NCBI RefSeq assembly: GCF_022374895.2
Contig: NZ_CP092423.2
Location: 3,038,001-3,102,000 of the forward strand
Reading direction: 5' to 3'
From: Mycobacterium lentiflavum
GTDB lineage: Bacteria > Actinomycetota > Actinomycetes > Mycobacteriales > Mycobacteriaceae
Length of the DNA: 64,000 bases
Shown: positions 60,458-64,000 of the stretch, piece by piece
How the letters are laid out: every line of letters begins with the position of its first letter
Numbering within the stretch: position 1 is the stretch's first letter
Made by a program: the position numbers and the translations under genes
Notes under the pieces: model-generated
Seen by the model: only the letters and a program-made list of their open reading frames with translations
Databases searched by the model: none
What the model was told of the DNA's origin: nothing

Positions 60458-61602
60458 TGAGACCCGTGCGCCGTTGCGCGGCGAGTTTGTTGGCGGTTGG
60501 GTTCGCGATATCCGGCTGCGGTTGGCAGGGGCTGAATTCGTTGCCGCTGCCCGGAACCCAGGGCGAAGGGCCGGGGTCGTTTGTGATCCAGGCGCAAATG
60601 CCGGACGTGAACAACATTCAACCGAACTCACGCGTCCGCGTTGCCGACGTCACGATCGGCCACGTGACGAAAATCGAGCGTCAAGGCTGGCATGCACTGG
60701 TCACCATGCAGCTTGACGGTGGCGTCGCCCTGCCCGCCAACGCGACGGCCAAGATCGGCACCACCAGCTTGCTAGGCTCCTACCACATCGAACTGAACCC
60801 GCCGAAAGACGAAGCACCACAAGGCAAACTGCGCGACGGCTCCCTCATTCCGCTGGCGCACGGCGGCGCCTACCCCAGCACCGAGCAGACCCTGGCGGCA
60901 CTGTCGTTGGTGCTCAACGGGGGCGGCCTGGGTCAGGTACAGGACATCACCGAGGCGTTGAGCACGGCGTTTCGCGGTCGTGAACACGAAGTGCGCAGTT
61001 TGATCTCGCAGCTGGACAAATTCTCGGCCAACCTCAACGACCAGTCCGGCGACATCATCGCGGCGACGGAAAGCCTGAACCGCGTGGTCGGCAAGTTCGC
61101 CGCCCAGCAACCGGTGCTGGACCGCGCTTTGGCGACCGTCCCCGATGCCCTCGCGGTGCTCAACGAGGAGCGCGACAAACTCGTCGCTGCGGCGGACCAA
61201 TTGAGCAAATTCAGTGCCCTGACCGTTGATTCGGTCGACAAGACCAAGACGAATCTGATCAAGGAGCTACAGCAAGTCGGGCCGGTGCTGGAATCCCTCG
61301 CCAACGCGGGACCGGCCCTGACACGATCGCTTTCCCTGCTGGCGACCTTCCCGTTTCCGAACGAGACGTTCCAGAATTTCCAGCGCGGCGATTACGCCAA
61401 CCTGACCGCGATCGTCGATCTCACGCTCAGCCGAATCGACCAGGGTCTGTTGACCGGCACTCGATGGGAATGTCACCTGACCCAGCTGGAGCTGCAGTGG
61501 GGTCGTACCATCGGCCAGTTCCCCAGCCCGTGCACTGCGGGCTATCGGGGCACCCCCGGCAATCCGCTGACCACGCCGTATCGCTGGGATCAGGGGCCCT
61601 AG
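60457..61602 (+). CDS. mce3E: Mce3E, lipoprotein subunit (LprM-type)
   Basis: 381 aa. The lipobox AISGC puts the lipidated Cys at residue 21, the only lipoprotein of the set, as usual for E subunits. MCE domain: FVIQAQMPDVNNIQPNSRVRVADVTIGHVTKIERQGW, then a helical region. Ends CTAGYRGTPGNPL. Anchored to the outer face of the membrane and part of the hexameric channel. Confidence 0.93.
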   Translation: MRPVRRCAASLLAVGFAISGCGWQGLNSLPLPGTQGEGPGSFVIQAQMPDVNNIQPNSRVRVADVTIGHVTKIERQGWHALVTMQLDGGVALPANATAKIGTTSLLGSYHIELNPPKDEAPQGKLRDGSLIPLAHGGAYPSTEQTLAALSLVLNGGGLGQVQDITEALSTAFRGREHEVRSLISQLDKFSANLNDQSGDIIAATESLNRVVGKFAAQQPVLDRALATVPDALAVLNEERDKLVAAADQLSKFSALTVDSVDKTKTNLIKELQQVGPVLESLANAGPALTRSLSLLATFPFPNETFQNFQRGDYANLTAIVDLTLSRIDQGLLTGTRWECHLTQLELQWGRTIGQFPSPCTAGYRGTPGNPLTTPYRWDQGP

Positions 61603-63030
61603 ATGCTGCATCTACCGCGACGAATCATCGTGCAGCTGGCCGCTTTCACCGTGATTGCGCTGGCCGTGCTGGCGATCACCTTCCTGCACTTCGTCAAGCT
61701 GCCGACCATGTTGTTCGGCGTCGGCCGTTACACGGTGAAGATGGAGCTCCCGGAATCCGGCGGCCTCTATGGCACGGGCAACGTCACCTATCGCGGCTTC
61801 GAAGTCGGCCGGGTGGAATCGGTCGGCCTGACCGACACCGGCGTGCAGGCAGTGCTTTCCCTGAAGTCCGGTATCGACATTCCGTCGGACCTCAAAGCCG
61901 AGGTGCACAGCCACACGGCGATTGGCGAATCCTATGTGGAGCTGTTGCCCCGCAACGCGACGTCGCGCCCGCTGAAGGACGGCGACGTCATTGCGCTGGC
62001 TGATACCACGGTGCCGCCCGACATCAACGCCCTTCTCGGCGCGGCGAATACGGCGCTGGGCGCCATCCCACACGAGAACTTGAAGACCGTCGTCGACGAG
62101 TCGTACACCGCGGTGGGCGGGCTCGGTCCGGAGCTTTCCCGGCTGATCGTCGGCACCTCGGATCTGGCGAGAGATGCTCGTAAGAATCTCGACCCGATGA
62201 CGGCGCTGATCGACCAGGCGCAGCCGGTACTCGATTCGCAGAACCACACATCGGACGCGATTGCCGGGTGGGCATCACACCTGGCCACGGTCACCACTGA
62301 ATTGCAAACCCACGATTCAACTGTGGCCAACGTCATCGATCAGGGCGGGCCCGCCTTGGGGGAGGTGCGTCAACTGATCGAGCGCGTGCAACCCACCTTG
62401 CCGATCCTGCTGGCGAACCTGGTCAGCGTCGGCCAGGTCGCCCTCACCTATCAAAACGACCTCGAGCAGTTGCTGGTGGTATTCCCGATGTCGATCGGTG
62501 CCGAGCAGGCCGGCATTCTCGCCAACCTGAACACCAAGCAGGCATACCGCGGTCAGTATCTGAGCTTCAATCTGAACCTCAACCTGCCGCCACCGTGCAC
62601 CACGGGATTCCTTCCGGCCCAACAGCAGCGCGTCGCCTCGGCCGAAGACTACCCGGGCCGCCCGGCCGGCGACCTGTACTGCCGAGTCCCGCAGGATTCG
62701 CAGCTCAATGTTCGTGGCGCCCGGAATATCCCCTGTGAAACCGTGCCCGGCAAGCGCGCGCCGACCGTGAAAATGTGTGAGAGCAACGAACAGTATGTGC
62801 CGCTCAACGACGGCTACAACTGGAAGGGCGACCCCAACGCCACGTTGAGCGGTCAGGACATCCCGCAGCTGCCGCCCGGGCCGGCGCCGCCAATCGCGGC
62901 CGCTCAGTACGACCCGGCGACCGGCACCTACACCGGGCCCGACGGGCGTCAATATACGCGATCCGACCTGGCTCAAACCGCGCCGAAAGACAAGACATGG
63001 CAATCGATGCTGCTGCCGCCGGGGAACTGA
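61603..63030 (+). CDS. mce3F: Mce3F
   Basis: 475 aa, ATG immediately after the mce3E TAG. TM helix RIIVQLAAFTVIALAVLAITF, MCE domain (YTVKMELPESGGLYGTGNVTYRGFEVGRVESV), a helical section, then a long Pro/Gly-containing C-terminus with several cysteines (PCTTGF, YCRVPQ, PCETVPG, MCESNE) that could form disulfides. Sixth subunit of the importer tube. Confidence 0.93.
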   Translation: MLHLPRRIIVQLAAFTVIALAVLAITFLHFVKLPTMLFGVGRYTVKMELPESGGLYGTGNVTYRGFEVGRVESVGLTDTGVQAVLSLKSGIDIPSDLKAEVHSHTAIGESYVELLPRNATSRPLKDGDVIALADTTVPPDINALLGAANTALGAIPHENLKTVVDESYTAVGGLGPELSRLIVGTSDLARDARKNLDPMTALIDQAQPVLDSQNHTSDAIAGWASHLATVTTELQTHDSTVANVIDQGGPALGEVRQLIERVQPTLPILLANLVSVGQVALTYQNDLEQLLVVFPMSIGAEQAGILANLNTKQAYRGQYLSFNLNLNLPPPCTTGFLPAQQQRVASAEDYPGRPAGDLYCRVPQDSQLNVRGARNIPCETVPGKRAPTVKMCESNEQYVPLNDGYNWKGDPNATLSGQDIPQLPPGPAPPIAAAQYDPATGTYTGPDGRQYTRSDLAQTAPKDKTWQSMLLPPGN

Positions 63031-63075
63031 CGGTGATGACAAGACTCACCCAGCATGATGCGGATGGAGGACGGT

Positions 63076-63678
63076 ATGTCGCTACTGACTGAGTCGGAAC
63101 AGGTGCAGGTCGAGCACCCCGAGGCCGATCCGGGGGACCAACACGTCGAACCCGATGCGGCGAAGGCGGATGCCGCGCCGCCGACCCGGCTGAAACGATC
63201 CGCGCCGCATCACGCGGCACTGTTCGGTGTGGCCGTCGCCGTTACACTGGCGGTGCTGTTGTGCTGGTTGGGCTTTCGTGTTCACCAGGCACAGCAGGGG
63301 CAGGCCGAGCGCAGTCAGTTGCTGCACGCGGCCCGGCAGGGCGCGCTGAACCTGACGACCATCGACTATCGGCATGCCGACGCCGATGTGCATCGCATTC
63401 TGGACGGGGCGACGGGCGAGTTCTACAACGACTTCTCCAAGCGCTCACAGCCGTTCATCGAGGTACTGCAGCAAGCCAAGGCCGTCACGGTCGGCACCAT
63501 CACCGAGGCGGGCCTTGAGGCACAGAACGTCGGCGGCGCCGACGCGCTGGTTGCGGTGTCCGTGCAGACCTCGAATGCCGGTGAAAGCGACCCGGTTCCG
63601 CGGGTGTGGCGGATGCGGATCACCGTCCAGAAGGTGGGGGATCAGGTGAAGGTCTCCAATGTCGGATTCGTGCCGTGA
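63076..63678 (+). CDS. Mce-associated membrane protein (Rv1972-like)
   Basis: 200 aa. The ATG at 63076 is chosen because GGAGG lies 5 bp upstream; ATGs at 63055, 63058 and 63064 are possible. Acidic N-terminus, one transmembrane helix (HAALFGVAVAVTLAVLLCWLGF), then an NTF2-like exterior domain (DYRHADADVHRILDGATGEFYNDFSKRSQPFIEVLQQAKAV). Mam proteins stabilise Mce complexes. Ends overlapping the next gene's GTG (GTGA). Confidence 0.85.
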   Translation: MSLLTESEQVQVEHPEADPGDQHVEPDAAKADAAPPTRLKRSAPHHAALFGVAVAVTLAVLLCWLGFRVHQAQQGQAERSQLLHAARQGALNLTTIDYRHADADVHRILDGATGEFYNDFSKRSQPFIEVLQQAKAVTVGTITEAGLEAQNVGGADALVAVSVQTSNAGESDPVPRVWRMRITVQKVGDQVKVSNVGFVP

Positions 63679-64000
63679 GCGCGCTGGACTCGCCACCCAT
63701 GGGCGAGCGTTCTGACACCGAAACTGACGACACACCGGAAACCGATCGGAGCCCGGCGCGGCGCCGTATCGGCTGGTCGCGACTGATCGCCTACGCGCTG
63801 TTGCCCGCGCTGGCGTTGTCACTGGCCGGCGGCGCGGGTTATCTGAAATGGCGGGCGGCCTGCGTGCACGACGACGCCGCCGCCCGTGCGCAATCCGTGC
63901 AGGCCGCGACCGACGGCACCGTCGCGCTGCTGTCCTATCGGCCCGACACCGTGCAGCAGGATCTCGAGGCAGCGCAGGGCCGGCTGACCGGTACATTCCT
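63675..64000 (+). CDS. Mce-associated membrane protein (Rv1973-like), cut by window end
   Basis: First 108 codons only, GTG start overlapping the Rv1972-like stop. Acidic N-terminus (ERSDTETDDTPETDRSPARRR), transmembrane helix LIAYALLPALALSLAGGAGYL, then the start of the outer domain: VQAATDGTVALLSYRPDTVQ. Same plan as the previous gene (YRPDTV versus YRHADA). The 3' part lies outside the window. Confidence 0.8.
   Translation, partial: MSALDSPPMGERSDTETDDTPETDRSPARRRIGWSRLIAYALLPALALSLAGGAGYLKWRAACVHDDAAARAQSVQAATDGTVALLSYRPDTVQQDLEAAQGRLTGTF

Overview
The window is high-GC actinobacterial DNA from a Mycobacterium. The evidence is the mce3 operon, the paired FadE subunits, the 766-residue isocitrate lyase, and a gene order that follows M. 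tuberculosis Rv1901 (cinA) to Rv1973. Rv equivalences are from memory of that genome and no search was run. Several blocks differ from M. tuberculosis. No rRNA, tRNA, CRISPR array, prophage or intact insertion sequence was seen.

Layout. 48-7725: cinA, an MFS carrier, an amidohydrolase, a small membrane protein, a crotonase, a STAS protein, D-amino-acid oxidase and a secreted protein. 7231-14384: an accessory block where M. tuberculosis carries katG-furA. It holds an SRPBCC protein, a nitroreductase, a CMD/AhpD-like protein, a ligase between two paralogous genes, and a TetR regulator divergent from a carotenoid-desaturase-like flavoprotein across two palindromes. 14389-20970: a PEBP-like secreted protein, SRPBCC proteins, fadB5, an ArsR regulator, a metallo-hydrolase and full-length aceA. 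21227-26902: small secreted proteins and lipoproteins, an LLM flavoenzyme and two tandem serine-hydrolase lipoproteins. 27098-35028: fadD31, small unknowns, an SDR, two DJ-1/PfpI-type proteins (one fused to AraC) and tpx.

35036-48296 is a divergent lipid-catabolic locus. Leftward run echA13, fadE17, fadE18 and a 1044-residue double acyl-CoA synthetase. Rightward run an LLM monooxygenase, a large ferredoxin/reductase/flavoprotein fusion, ephB, a degenerate ribA1 and an SDR. 48308-53563 holds mce3R, a limonene-type epoxide hydrolase, a GAF-LuxR regulator and a P450-SnoaL-ferredoxin operon. 53759-64000 is mce3: yrbE3A, yrbE3B, mce3A-F and two Mce-associated proteins, the last cut by the window end.

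How it fits together. A 19-bp sequence in the echA13/LLM intergenic region recurs exactly just before yrbE3A, 12 kb away, and a diverged copy lies upstream of the epoxide hydrolase-mce3R pair. This supports one Mce3R-type regulon joining lipid import (mce3), acyl activation and beta-oxidation, and oxidation/epoxide hydrolysis (P450, LEH, EphB). Three gene remnants (nitronate monooxygenase tail, frameshifted FAD-monooxygenase start, aldehyde dehydrogenase fragment) mark past rearrangements.
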